From: Blautia sp. | GTDB lineage: Bacteria; Bacillota; Clostridia; Lachnospirales; Lachnospiraceae | DNA: 64,000 bases | Reading direction: 5' to 3' | Assembly (NCBI GenBank): GCA_017475035.1 | Contig: JAFVGK010000030.1 | Span: forward strand, 42,336-106,335 | Part shown: in pieces, positions 1-8,499 of the stretch | Position numbering within the stretch: position 1 is the stretch's first letter | Layout: each line of letters opens with the position of its first letter | The notes under the pieces: generated by a model | Told to the model about the DNA's origin: nothing | Seen by the model: the letters and a program-made list of their open reading frames with translations, nothing else | Databases searched by the model: none | Position numbers and translations under genes: made by a program

Positions 1-1
1 G

Positions 2-136
2 GATGAAAAGCATAAGAAGGACGCCAGACGTGAAAGAAAACTCTGGAAGAAAATATATCCCGGAGAGGAGACAGATTTTATCTTCGGCAGCCCAACTGCC
101 GAAGCAGCAAAGTCGTCATCCGAAGACAATGCGTAA
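2..136 (+). CDS. 3' end of an unidentified gene with an R1-derived C-terminus
   Basis: Only the last 44 codons are inside the window, ending in TAA at 134-136. The visible N-terminal half is very lysine/arginine-rich (KHKKDARRERKLWKK), as in a cytoplasmic tail or nucleic-acid-binding end. The last 23 residues, beginning ETDFIFGSPT, are encoded by repeat R1a and match in frame the insert found inside AddA (ETDFVFGSPT). The reading frame therefore seems to have been extended by the repeat. The function cannot be told from this fragment. It may belong to the surface-polymer locus that follows, but that is only inferred from position. Confidence 0.5.
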   Translation, partial: DEKHKKDARRERKLWKKIYPGEETDFIFGSPTAEAAKSSSEDNA

Positions 137-164
137 ACGTACAAAACTTCGTTATTGTAAGGAG
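68..164 (+). repeat. R1 repeat copy a
   Basis: A roughly 97-bp element that contains a perfect hairpin (CTTCGGCAG, 5-base loop, CTGCCGAAG). It ends in a conserved block ACAAAACTTCGTTATTG followed by AAGGAG. It matches positions 36009-36103 inside addA over its whole length and is read in the same frame there. It is followed directly by a second, diverged copy. Confidence 0.8.
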
Positions 165-262
165 ACATATTTTGCCCACGGCTGCGCTTTTTGCAGGCGC
201 AGCTGCAGAATAGTCATCCGTGGTCATTGAGTCAACGTACAAAACTTCGTTTTGGAAGGAGG
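165..262 (+). repeat. R1 repeat copy b, supplies the ribosome binding site of the next gene
   Basis: A second, tandem R1 copy. The central hairpin is replaced by a different inverted repeat (GCTGCGC / GCGCAGC). The conserved end ACAAAACTTCGTTTTGG is followed by AAGGAGGGAG, which is the Shine-Dalgarno of the LicD-family gene starting at 270. Confidence 0.75.
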
Positions 263-269
263 GAGTTTT

Positions 270-1205
270 ATGACGGAAGAGCAAAAGATGATATATGAAC
301 TGCTCGTTGAGCTGGATGAAATATGCAGCAATCATAATCTGAACTATTTCCTTTCTCCGAGAATGACCCTGAGTATTTATGCCCGCCATGAACTGCCTGC
401 CAGTCCTCTACAGGGAGTTTTGTTTTTGCCTGTCCATCAGATGGAACAATTCCGTCTTGCCGTGGAACAGGACAAGAGAGAGGATCGGTATCTTGATTCC
501 ATGTATGACAATCCCCGCTATCCTAATTTCTCCTTTCGGTATACAAACACGCAGAGTCTTTGTTATTGCCTGAATAAAGGGAGAAATCTGCGTTATCCCG
601 GCATCGGCATCGATATCTGTCCGATCCGTCCCGTCTATGACGTGAAAGAAAAAGGATTCTCTTACCGTTATCTGATGGGACTGGAATGTGGCTGGAAACA
701 AACGTGCGATCTCCATAAAGAAATGTTTTCCTTTCAGGACAGGTTATGGAAAATATGGGTAATGATCCTTTCTGCCTTCGGAAAAGAAGCATTCGGAAGA
801 AAACTGTACAGAAAATTATGTACATGTTTTTCGCAGGAGGTACATGGGGAGACCGGAATTGAGCGCCCTCAGTGGCAATATTATCAGGCCGGAAGATTTG
901 ACGGGACGGCAAGGCTCGCCCTGGAAGACCACTCCTTCCTGGTGCCAAAGGATATGGAAGGATATCTGACGGAGCATTATGGAGAGGAATATAAAAAGAA
1001 AGCAAAGACGTCTTTTGAAACGCCTTTGGTATGGATGATCAGTCCCCGGATATCCTGTCAGGAGTTTTTTGAGCAGGCAGGCGACCTGAGCAGGATGATC
1101 CGGGCAAGGAGAAGGCTGAATGTGCGGGATGAAAAAACACAGAAATACAGGCAAAGCTTTCTGGATGGCTGGGAGATCTGCAAACAGGCGGCAGAGCGGC
1201 AATGA
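270..1205 (+). CDS. LicD-family protein with degenerate active-site motif
   Basis: A 311-residue protein. The N-terminus (LLVELDEICSNHNLNYFLS) is the typical opening of LicD-family proteins, which transfer phosphocholine or other phospho-groups to teichoic acids and capsules. The IGIDICPIRPV segment fits the later IDIFP-like motif. Known LicD proteins follow the opening with a GTLLGAVRH...DDDIDI block; here that place reads PRMTLSIYARHELPASPLQG, so the usual aspartate cluster is absent. It may be inactive or act on another substrate. The start at ATG 270 is chosen because AAGGAGGG lies just upstream; an in-frame TTG at 252 lies inside the ribosome binding site region. It opens the surface-polymer locus. 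Confidence 0.6.
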   Translation: MTEEQKMIYELLVELDEICSNHNLNYFLSPRMTLSIYARHELPASPLQGVLFLPVHQMEQFRLAVEQDKREDRYLDSMYDNPRYPNFSFRYTNTQSLCYCLNKGRNLRYPGIGIDICPIRPVYDVKEKGFSYRYLMGLECGWKQTCDLHKEMFSFQDRLWKIWVMILSAFGKEAFGRKLYRKLCTCFSQEVHGETGIERPQWQYYQAGRFDGTARLALEDHSFLVPKDMEGYLTEHYGEEYKKKAKTSFETPLVWMISPRISCQEFFEQAGDLSRMIRARRRLNVRDEKTQKYRQSFLDGWEICKQAAERQ

Positions 1206-1320
1206 GGCATACGAAATACATTGACGAAAATATTAAGAGAGTATATAATAATTATTAACTGCCTGGTTTCCTGATCATATTCATTACAGCAAGATACATA
1301 TCAGATCCTTACCTTGAAAG

Positions 1321-1407
1321 GATTGCATCGACAAAACCCGGTTCGCGTCCCAATCTCATGCAAAATGGTCGAGCTTCTTTTTGCATGGTCTTTTGCCGCC
1401 TGAATCA
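1321..1407 (-). repeat. R3 MITE-like repeat, short copy a
   Basis: A short (87 bp) copy in reverse orientation, with ends GATTGCATCGACAAAA and TTTTGCCGCCTGAATCA. It includes the CAATCTCATGCAAAA core. TGAAA is found on both flanks (left TTGAAAG, right TGAAATA), consistent with a target duplication. Confidence 0.65.
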
Positions 1408-1435
1408 TGAAATACAATAAGCGGAAAACGAAAAT

Positions 1436-2989
1436 ATGAAAAATCATGGTATTTATAAGATAGGAATAAAAACTGTCATCTTCCTTTCGATCCTTTTTTT
1501 GGCGATTCATAGCTGTTCGCGTGTTCTTATGCATTTTGAAAAATATAATACAGATATAGTCAGGCAATTTGACCGGTATAAGAATACTCCTCTTGACGTT
1601 ATCATTCTGGGGAACAGTGCTGTTCGAAATGGTATTGACAGTGCCCGGTTACTGGAAAAGTATGGGATTTATTCTTATACTATGGGAACCGGCCATCAGC
1701 CGGTTATGGGTTCGCTTTATTTTCTGAAAGAAGTCATGAAGCATCAGAAACCCGGACTGGTGGTGCTGGATGTAGGTTCTTTACCAAAAACCCTGGACAG
1801 CAGAGTTATTCATTATATAACCGATGCGGCTCCTTTGGACTGGAATAAAATCCGGCTTGTTTATTCTGCAGGCAGGGATTTACTTGACCAGAATGGGACA
1901 AGTGATTTTAAAAATGTGTTGGGAATCATGTTTCCCATCATTCAATATCATGGAAACTGGAAGAATTTAAGCAAAAAAAGTTTTGTAAGAAAGCCGGAGA
2001 TGATTTTCAGAGGTTTTCCCGTCGAATATTTTACATCACAGAAATATAATCTGGAGGATTTTACTTTTGAGGACGCAGGGGAGCTTTCAGAGGAACTTAC
2101 AGGGGAGCCTTCAGAGGAACTTACAGGGGAACTTTCAGAGGAACTTACAGAGGAGCCTGCAGATGAGATTTCTCAGATCAATCCTTACCAGAAGAAGTAT
2201 TTCCAGGAGATTCTGAAAATATGTAAAGATAATGACATAGCCGTTCTTCTTATAAAAACCCCGAAAATGAAATGGACGGAAGAAGAATCAGTTATGGTTT
2301 ATGACTGTATTAAAGAGTATAAAGAAATAACATTTCTGGATTTCAATGAAATTCTGCTGTTTGATGAATGCGGATTCGATATGGATTATGATTTTTGGGA
2401 TTTCAGGCATCTGAATTATTCTGGAGCTGTTAAGTTAACGGATTATTTAGGAAAGTATATGATTGATCATTATCATATACAGCCGCATGAATTAAATAAT
2501 GAAGACGATATGTTCCTGAGAAAATATAATGCGGCAGTAAAATCCGGTCTGCTGTCGGTTGCAGACCAGACTTCTGATATTCTTGATCTGATCAGTCAGC
2601 CGGAGTTCGAGGTTCTGATTCAGATGAACGGAGACTACTCCGAGTTAGCCGACAGTGAATTTGCTGACTGGCTGGTTGAGAGGAACGGTAACGATCGATC
2701 CTTATTCAGTAAAAATAATTTTCTTATGGTATTAAATGACGGAAGTGTCGTGTATAAAGATTCATCTGATGAAGACATCGATTATATCGGCAGCTTCCGG
2801 GATAACATAGAATACAAGATTTATAGTAATATAGAAAGAGAAGCAACGCCGGTTGTCAGAATAGATGGAGATCGTATTAAATTTTCCGGACATGGGATAA
2901 ATATTCTGGTATATGATAAGGAAAACAGTTGTGTTGCGGATATGTTTACGGTTTCTTGCGAAGACGGCAGCGTGACATTGAATAGATAA
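1436..2989 (+). CDS. Membrane-anchored SGNH-like protein, partner of the MBOAT downstream
   Basis: A 517-residue protein with one N-terminal membrane segment (about residues 9-27) and an extracytoplasmic SGNH/DHHW-type domain. The nucleophile motif is GNS (Ser61) and the Asp-His motif is D322-F-R-H325 followed by LNYSG. Proteins of this type pair with MBOAT acyltransferases and move an acyl group to an external polymer, as DltD does with DltB or AlgJ with AlgI. Between residues about 213 and 243 there is an acidic tandem repeat (unit GELSEELT, 24 bp at DNA level, three copies plus decayed units) that looks like a flexible linker and probably varies in copy number. A C-terminal extension of about 170 residues after the SGNH core is unassigned. 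The acyl group is unknown. Confidence 0.65.
   Translation: MKNHGIYKIGIKTVIFLSILFLAIHSCSRVLMHFEKYNTDIVRQFDRYKNTPLDVIILGNSAVRNGIDSARLLEKYGIYSYTMGTGHQPVMGSLYFLKEVMKHQKPGLVVLDVGSLPKTLDSRVIHYITDAAPLDWNKIRLVYSAGRDLLDQNGTSDFKNVLGIMFPIIQYHGNWKNLSKKSFVRKPEMIFRGFPVEYFTSQKYNLEDFTFEDAGELSEELTGEPSEELTGELSEELTEEPADEISQINPYQKKYFQEILKICKDNDIAVLLIKTPKMKWTEEESVMVYDCIKEYKEITFLDFNEILLFDECGFDMDYDFWDFRHLNYSGAVKLTDYLGKYMIDHYHIQPHELNNEDDMFLRKYNAAVKSGLLSVADQTSDILDLISQPEFEVLIQMNGDYSELADSEFADWLVERNGNDRSLFSKNNFLMVLNDGSVVYKDSSDEDIDYIGSFRDNIEYKIYSNIEREATPVVRIDGDRIKFSGHGINILVYDKENSCVADMFTVSCEDGSVTLNR
2079..2165 (+). repeat. 24-bp tandem repeat inside the SGNH-like gene
   Basis: Three near-identical 24-bp units encode GELSEELT / GEPSEELT / GELSEELT, followed by a decayed fourth unit (EEPADE). 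The repeat keeps the reading frame and is strongly acidic. Confidence 0.8.
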
Positions 2990-3029
2990 GGTTTATATAA
3001 AATTTCTCAATTTGTTTAGAATATGGTAA

Positions 3030-3247
3030 TGATTCAGGCGACAAAAGGTCATGCAAAAATGAGCTCGCTCATTTTTGCATGAGATTGGGTCGCCCACAGA
3101 CACGAGGAAGCAGCCATTTTGCACTATTTATACTTGGCTTTGCAAAGCTTTCAGTGCAAAATGAGCAGATTCCGAGTGGCTGTAGGATCGAGGGAGCAGC
3201 TCTGCTGCGAAGCGATCCGTAGAATCAGGCTTTTGTCAATGCAATCA
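3030..3247 (+). repeat. R3 MITE-like repeat, full-length copy b (fills the 2990-3316 gap)
   Basis: A 218-bp element from TGATTCAGGCGACAAAAG to CTTTTGTCAATGCAATCA. The outermost bases TGATT/AATCA and an inner GACAAAAG/CTTTTGTC are inverted. Inside are nested hairpins: a CATGCAAAAATGAG/CTCATTTTTGCATG palindrome and a CATTTTGCACT/AGTGCAAAATG pair. The flanks carry TGGTAA on both sides (3024-3029 and 3248-3253), as expected for a target-site duplication. Apart from this element the gap holds only short flanks. Confidence 0.8.
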
Positions 3248-3316
3248 TGGTAATAAGAATCTGATTCTAAAACAGTTGGAGATTTATTACGATTCTGATA
3301 AATTGGAGGTGCTTTG

Positions 3317-4912
3317 ATGTCATATGTTTCTCTGATTTTTCTTGGTTTTTTTACATTCGTTGCCTGCTTATATTATTTACTTCCTTTAGGCAGGCACAGG
3401 TTTTTAATCATTCTTGCGGCAAATATGGTTTTCTGTTATTTTGCGGGCGGGCTGAGTACTTTGATCCTGATGGTGTATCTGGCTGCCGTAACAACTGTAT
3501 CTGCCAGATGTATCGGAAAAGTATACCTTGACTTTGATGAGAATAAAGCCGGCCTTTCCGTAAAAGAACAATACCGATTGCTGGAACAATATAAGCATAA
3601 AGCGCTGCGTTTTTTGATAATCGGGTTGTCCCTGATCGCGATTGCATTTTTTTACGTTAAGATCGGCCGGCTGCTCAGGCTTGAGCCTGCAGGGACTATT
3701 TATAATATTATAGGTTATGATGACAGCGGAAGTATCATCTGGAAAGTATTTATTCCCATCGGACTCTCATTTTACACGCTTTCCTTGCTGGGGTATATAT
3801 TAGACGTATATTGGCGGAAAACGGTACCTGTTAATAATTTTTTAAAGGTATTTACCTGTATTTCTTTTTTTCCGACAGTGATAGAAGGACCGATTGTACG
3901 GCTTTCAAACCTGATGGATCAGATCAGTAATCCCGTTTCTTTTCGTTATGATCATGTAACGATGGGACTGCAGCTGATGATGTGGGGTTTTTTTAAAAAA
4001 TTAATTATCGCGGAAAGATTTTTGCTGATACAAAATGAGGTTTTCGGAAATATTACTCAGTATCGCGGCTTTACAGTGATTGTGGCTACTTTGGCAAATG
4101 TGGTAGTTGACTATGCAGATTTTTCAGGATGTATCGATATTGCAAGAGGTTCTGCTCAGGTTTTGGGCATCGAGCTGCCGGAAAATTTCAGACAGCCTTT
4201 TTTTTCAAAAAGTGCTTCTGAATTTTGGCGCAGATGGCACATTACGCTTGGGGAATGGTTTAAAGAATATATCTATATGCCGCTTGCAAGAAGCCCTCGT
4301 TTTATTACGCTTGTCGGAAAAGTAAGAAAGCAGTTCAATAAACGTGCAGGCAAGATTTTTTCAACCGGGGTTCCGCTCTTGCTGGTATGGCTGTTAACCG
4401 GCTTCTGGCATGGAACAGGCAAAGATTATCTGTTCTGGGGATTGTACTGGGGAAACATTATTCTTTTTTCTATGATATGTGAGCCTGTCTTTGTAAACAT
4501 AAAAAAACTATTAAAAATACGGGACAGCACTTTTAGCTATGAGTGCTTTCAGATGGCGCGTACCTTTATGCTTTTTGCGGTTGGCAGAATGATAACGGCA
4601 ACCGGTTCTCTGAGAGGATTCCTTAGAACCTTAAAACAATTGGCGGCTGAATTTAATCCGTGGGTGTTTTTTGACGGTTCTCTGTTTAAGCTTGGCCTTG
4701 GTGAGAAAGATTTTCGCGTTGGTGTTTACGCTGTCCTGATCATGTGGATTGCCGATCTGTTATCTTCAAGGTTTTGCGTTCGGGAAAAGTTGAAGGAAGA
4801 GCCGCTGGTTGTACGTTGGATGATTTTTGGTGTTGGAATTTTAATGATTGTGATTTTTGGTATGTATGGACCTGCATATAATCCGGGCAGTTTCATGTAT
4901 GGGAATTTTTAA
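3317..4912 (+). CDS. MBOAT-family membrane O-acyltransferase (DltB/AlgI-like)
   Basis: A 531-residue polytopic membrane protein of the MBOAT family, which passes an acyl group across or at the membrane onto an external polymer. The family signatures are clear: FWRRWHITLGEWFKEYIY (His308) and the invariant-histidine region LLTGFWHGTG (His365). About ten hydrophobic segments are visible. The start is ATG 3317 with GGAGG at 3304-3308; a TTG one codon earlier is less likely. It follows the SGNH-like gene and precedes an acyl carrier protein, the same parts list as DltB, DltD and DltC. Which acyl group it carries cannot be read from sequence. Confidence 0.85.
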   Translation: MSYVSLIFLGFFTFVACLYYLLPLGRHRFLIILAANMVFCYFAGGLSTLILMVYLAAVTTVSARCIGKVYLDFDENKAGLSVKEQYRLLEQYKHKALRFLIIGLSLIAIAFFYVKIGRLLRLEPAGTIYNIIGYDDSGSIIWKVFIPIGLSFYTLSLLGYILDVYWRKTVPVNNFLKVFTCISFFPTVIEGPIVRLSNLMDQISNPVSFRYDHVTMGLQLMMWGFFKKLIIAERFLLIQNEVFGNITQYRGFTVIVATLANVVVDYADFSGCIDIARGSAQVLGIELPENFRQPFFSKSASEFWRRWHITLGEWFKEYIYMPLARSPRFITLVGKVRKQFNKRAGKIFSTGVPLLLVWLLTGFWHGTGKDYLFWGLYWGNIILFSMICEPVFVNIKKLLKIRDSTFSYECFQMARTFMLFAVGRMITATGSLRGFLRTLKQLAAEFNPWVFFDGSLFKLGLGEKDFRVGVYAVLIMWIADLLSSRFCVREKLKEEPLVVRWMIFGVGILMIVIFGMYGPAYNPGSFMYGNF

Positions 4913-4917
4913 TGATA

Positions 4918-4989
4918 TGATTCAGGCGACAAAAGGTCATGCAAAAAGGAGCCCGCTCATTTTTGCATGAGATTGGGTCGCCCACAGAC
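4918..4989 (+). repeat. R3 repeat, left half (copy c)
   Basis: The left 72 bp of R3 (TGATTCAGGCGACAAAAG through CGCCCACAGAC). The right end is missing here, but a stray R3 right end lies at 5250-5275, so the two pieces bracket the acyl carrier protein gene. Confidence 0.7.
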
Positions 4990-5014
4990 TTTTGTTTTAT
5001 GAAAGGAAAATAAT

Positions 5015-5239
5015 ATGGAACAGAAGGTTTTGGCGCTGCTGCAAGAAGAATATCCTGATATTGACTTTACATCGTCAGATGCTTTAGTCGATGACGGGAT
5101 ACTGGATTCCCTGACATTGACCGGCATTATTGCCGCGCTTACTCTGGAATTCGGTATCACAATTCCATATGAAGAGATTATTGAAGATAATTTTAATTCT
5201 ATTCATGGGATTACTGAAATGGTTGAAAAATTAATCTGA
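5015..5239 (+). CDS. Acyl carrier protein (DltC-like)
   Basis: A 74-residue acidic protein of ordinary carrier-protein length. Ser32 in the motif GILDSLTL is the expected 4'-phosphopantetheine attachment site. The fold pattern (LLQEEYPDID... helix, DSL helix 2, EFGITIPYEEI helix) fits DltC/ACP proteins. It lies between the MBOAT gene and an AMP-ligase gene, so it is the likely thioester shuttle for the acyl group activated by the ligase. The start ATG has AAAGGA upstream. It is bracketed by two R3 pieces. Confidence 0.85.
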   Translation: MEQKVLALLQEEYPDIDFTSSDALVDDGILDSLTLTGIIAALTLEFGITIPYEEIIEDNFNSIHGITEMVEKLI

Positions 5240-5249
5240 TGATTCATAA

Positions 5250-5275
5250 GAATCAGACTTTTGTCGATATGGTCA
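5250..5275 (+). repeat. R3 repeat, isolated right end
   Basis: GAATCAGACTTTTGTCGATATGGTCA matches in pattern the right end of the full R3 copies (GAATCAGGCTTTTGTC...GCAATCA). Just before it, TGATTC and GAATCA form a small perfect inverted repeat across ATAA. Confidence 0.55.
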
Positions 5276-5291
5276 TTTTTATGGAGCTATT

Positions 5292-6413
5292 ATGAATTCT
5301 CATATTTATCATGAAACGAAACCAGTCTATGCCCTCAGGGGCATAGGCGCTATTATTATCGCGTTCTTTTATCATCACTACCATTTTACAACTAAACACA
5401 ACAGCGTCTTTTTGGACGGACTGACAGGAAATTGGTTTCGCAACGGTTATTTGTTTGTTGAAACCTTTTTTATGATATCCGGGTTTGTGATTGCTTTGAA
5501 CTATACCGGAAGAATGTTAAAGAATGAGGTTTCTCTGAAAGATTTCATGTGGCGGAGAATCAGTCATCTATATCCCTTGTTTTTTCTGACATTAGTGATC
5601 GCTGCAGGAGAGCATATCGCATATTTTTTTATTGCAGGACAAAAATATTTTCTTTATGAAGTGGATTTCTTCCACTTCATTTTGAACCTTTTATTAATTC
5701 ATTGCGGCTGGTTTGGACAAAAGAATTCGTTTAATGGTCCGGCATGGTGTATATCAATAGAAATCTTCTGTTATCTTCTGTTTTTTGGGATGATCAGACT
5801 CAGAAAAAGATATGGATTTTCAGGGTTCCTTTATATTTTTCCTGCTCTGATCGGTGCGTTCTGCATCTACAAAAAATGGTCATTCCCCATATTTAATGTA
5901 AAAATGGGAAGAGGTGTATGCAGCTTTTTTATCGGTGTTATTATATTTGAATTGTGGAACTGTTATTACTTAAACAAAAGCAGTATTCGCATTACTTTCA
6001 TAAACGCACTCATTCTGCTTTCTCTTAGCGGGTTTGTCGCGGCGCTTCATATCTGGGGGATGGATTGGATCGGAAAACTGCAGATGGTGTTTATTTTCTT
6101 CCTGTCCCCTGCCATGCTTTGGCTGTGTGTTACTCCGGGACCCATTCATTATCTGATGAGTTTTCCGCCCCTGGTGAATGCCGGCAGGATTTCTTTGTCT
6201 ATTTATTTATGGAATATTCCTGTACAATTGTTCATTATTCTTTGCAATATAATTTTTAACTTAAACATCAATTATATGTCAAAGACTTTTTTCTTTATAA
6301 ATTTTGTCATAGAAATAATGATAGCTGCAATCTCGTATCTTCTGATCGAAAAGAGAAGCCGAAAGATCAGTAAGATGTTTGTTGATTATCTTCTTCATAA
6401 AGAGGATTCATAA
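5292..6413 (+). CDS. Acyltransferase family 3 membrane protein
   Basis: A 373-residue multi-spanning protein of the acyltransferase-3 (OafA/NodX) family, which O-acetylates surface sugars. The N-terminal signature is present (ALRGIGAIIIAFFYHHYHF, with the family's conserved histidine region) and the early motif RNGYLFVETFFMISGFVIA is typical. About ten membrane segments are visible. It lacks the periplasmic SGNH domain found in some relatives; several separate SGNH proteins in the locus could play that part. The start ATG 5292 has GGAG nine bases upstream. It sits between the carrier protein and the ligase fusion, probably in the same transcript. Confidence 0.8.
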   Translation: MNSHIYHETKPVYALRGIGAIIIAFFYHHYHFTTKHNSVFLDGLTGNWFRNGYLFVETFFMISGFVIALNYTGRMLKNEVSLKDFMWRRISHLYPLFFLTLVIAAGEHIAYFFIAGQKYFLYEVDFFHFILNLLLIHCGWFGQKNSFNGPAWCISIEIFCYLLFFGMIRLRKRYGFSGFLYIFPALIGAFCIYKKWSFPIFNVKMGRGVCSFFIGVIIFELWNCYYLNKSSIRITFINALILLSLSGFVAALHIWGMDWIGKLQMVFIFFLSPAMLWLCVTPGPIHYLMSFPPLVNAGRISLSIYLWNIPVQLFIILCNIIFNLNINYMSKTFFFINFVIEIMIAAISYLLIEKRSRKISKMFVDYLLHKEDS

Positions 6414-6426
6414 GGATGTGATATGG

Positions 6427-8490
6427 ATGTATACTAAAATTGTAGACGCGGTGCTGGATTACGGAAAAATGAATCCGGATAAACTGGCAATTGCCTTTAA
6501 AAATGATACTTTAACTTATAAAGAGTTATCTGAAAGAGTACTGAAAGCCGCTTACATACTCTCCGGGAAGTATCGGTTAGGGGAAGGCTCAAAAGTAATG
6601 CTGAGCGCTGTTTCAAAACCGGAGTATATCGTTTCCTTTCTTGCAATTCAGCTGATAGGCGCCATTTCTATACCTGTCGATAAAAGCTCCAAAGAAAAAA
6701 ACCTTGAGGAACTGGTCAGATTTGTAGAACCGGCATTGGTGTGCACTGATACCGTTTTGTCAGAAATACCGGAACAGACAGTGTGGGTTTCATTCAAGGA
6801 GCTTTATGGCAATGTATCAGCCGAAGAATCCTTTTTTGATTATCAGACGCATTGTAATACCAGAAATAAAGACGAGATTGCTGAAATCCTCTTTACAACG
6901 GGAACCACAGGAAAGCCAAAAGGGGCTATGCTTAGTTATGAGAATGTATTAGTCAGTTCATGTTATACCAGAGACGGCATCGGAATGAAGCAGGATGATG
7001 TGATCCTGATTCCTCTTCCGCTGAATCATTCATTTGGCATGAGAGTACTGCGGGCCTGTCTCTATATTGGGGCTGCTGTAGTTCTGCAGAACGGATTTAC
7101 GTTTGCCAAAAATATAGAGGATAACATCAAAAAGTATCATTGCACCGGCATGGTAAGCGCTGCCGCTTCCATGGAATTGATTGAAAGGCAGATGCAGGGC
7201 CGATTCTCTGAGGTGATCGGTTCCTTACGTTATATAGAATTTTCTGCAGGATCAGTCAGTCTGGAAGGACGCAGACGGCTCCTGAAGCTTTTGCCGGACA
7301 CAGAGATTCATAATACATGGGGCTCAACGGAAACCGGTGGAGCCATATTTCTGAATCTCTCGAAGCATCCTGAAAAAATCGGTTCGATCGGACATCCCTG
7401 CCCCGGAATTGAAATGCAGGCAGTATCCCCGGACGGAGATGTTGTACAGGCCAGGGATATCAATACCGCGGGAAGAATGATGCTGAAAGGCCCTATGCAG
7501 ATGAAGGGCTATTACAGGATGCCGGAGATCACAGACAATACGCTGGTCAACGGATGGCTGCTGACCAGCGATATGGTTTACACAGATGACGACGGATATA
7601 TCTATATGCTGGGGAGGGCAGATGACATCATTAATGTCGGCGGAGAGAAAGTATCTCCCCTGGAAATAGAAAATATAGCGGGTGAGTATTCGAAAATAAG
7701 TGACTGCGCCTGTGCCGGAGTACAGGACCCAAAGGAAATACTGGGATTTGTCCCGGTTCTGTTTGTGGTGCCCTCAAGCGGCTATCAGGAGGATGCCCTC
7801 AGACAATTTCTGGCAGCCAATCTCGAAAGATATAAGCTTCCCCAGGAATATATAGAAGTTCCTTCTATACCACGTAACCGGATGGGGAAAATTGACAGAA
7901 AACAGCTGAAGTATATGTGGAACCATAAAGAAAGGACGAAAGAACTGTTTAATCCTGTTCTTCAGAACATTCTGACAAGAAGAAGTATCCGCTCATTTCG
8001 CGAAGAGGCGGTGCCGAAAGATATCCTGGAAATGATACTGAAGGCCGGAAGATATGCGCCAAGCGGACATAATATGCAAACCTGGCATTTTACTGTATTA
8101 ACAAGAAAAGAAGATATCGAAAGATTAAAGCTGCTTACAAAAGAGACTGCGAAACAGAACAAAGTATATTTCTATGGCTTCGACAATCCGGCCTGCGTGA
8201 TACTTGCCTCAAATGATGAGCGGGCGCCTTATGGATGTCAGGACTGCTCGGCTGCCGTCCAAAACATGCAGCTGGCAGCGCATTCTTATGGATTGGGGAG
8301 TGTCTGGATTAATGCATTGATGACTTTGCGAAAGAAAGAACCGGTAAAATCTTTGCTGGATGAATTTGACGTACCTGAGAATCACACGATCTGGAGCTGC
8401 CTCGCTCTGGGATTTCCTTCTGCGGAAGGAAATCTGTTAGCCAAGAAGGAAACAGTTTATCACTTTGTTCATCCGGAATCAGAAGGCTGA
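6427..8490 (+). CDS. AMP-ligase (ANL family) fused to a nitroreductase-fold domain
   Basis: A 687-residue two-domain protein. Residues 1 to about 505 are an adenylating ligase: LFTTGTTGKPKG (A3 loop, about 155), NTWGSTETGG (A5), LTSDMVYTDDDGYIYMLGRADD (A7/A8), and Lys488 in NRMGKIDRKQL (catalytic lysine). From about residue 517 a second domain has the FMN nitroreductase pattern: RRSIRSF, APSGHNMQTWHF, QDCSAAVQNMQLAAHSYGLGS and LALGFP. The ligase presumably loads an acyl or aminoacyl group on the nearby carrier protein, as DltA does for DltC. The second domain could oxidise or reduce that group; this step is inferred. The start ATG 6427 is preferred over earlier in-frame codons because the ligase fold begins there and AAGGATG lies upstream. 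Confidence 0.8.
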   Translation: MYTKIVDAVLDYGKMNPDKLAIAFKNDTLTYKELSERVLKAAYILSGKYRLGEGSKVMLSAVSKPEYIVSFLAIQLIGAISIPVDKSSKEKNLEELVRFVEPALVCTDTVLSEIPEQTVWVSFKELYGNVSAEESFFDYQTHCNTRNKDEIAEILFTTGTTGKPKGAMLSYENVLVSSCYTRDGIGMKQDDVILIPLPLNHSFGMRVLRACLYIGAAVVLQNGFTFAKNIEDNIKKYHCTGMVSAAASMELIERQMQGRFSEVIGSLRYIEFSAGSVSLEGRRRLLKLLPDTEIHNTWGSTETGGAIFLNLSKHPEKIGSIGHPCPGIEMQAVSPDGDVVQARDINTAGRMMLKGPMQMKGYYRMPEITDNTLVNGWLLTSDMVYTDDDGYIYMLGRADDIINVGGEKVSPLEIENIAGEYSKISDCACAGVQDPKEILGFVPVLFVVPSSGYQEDALRQFLAANLERYKLPQEYIEVPSIPRNRMGKIDRKQLKYMWNHKERTKELFNPVLQNILTRRSIRSFREEAVPKDILEMILKAGRYAPSGHNMQTWHFTVLTRKEDIERLKLLTKETAKQNKVYFYGFDNPACVILASNDERAPYGCQDCSAAVQNMQLAAHSYGLGSVWINALMTLRKKEPVKSLLDEFDVPENHTIWSCLALGFPSAEGNLLAKKETVYHFVHPESEG

Positions 8491-8499
8491 GAGGTTGTT

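Noticed and set aside
3030-3247. R3 hairpins as ordinary rho-independent terminators
   Set aside because: The stems are not followed by a T-run and the same sequence occurs in both orientations with target duplications.
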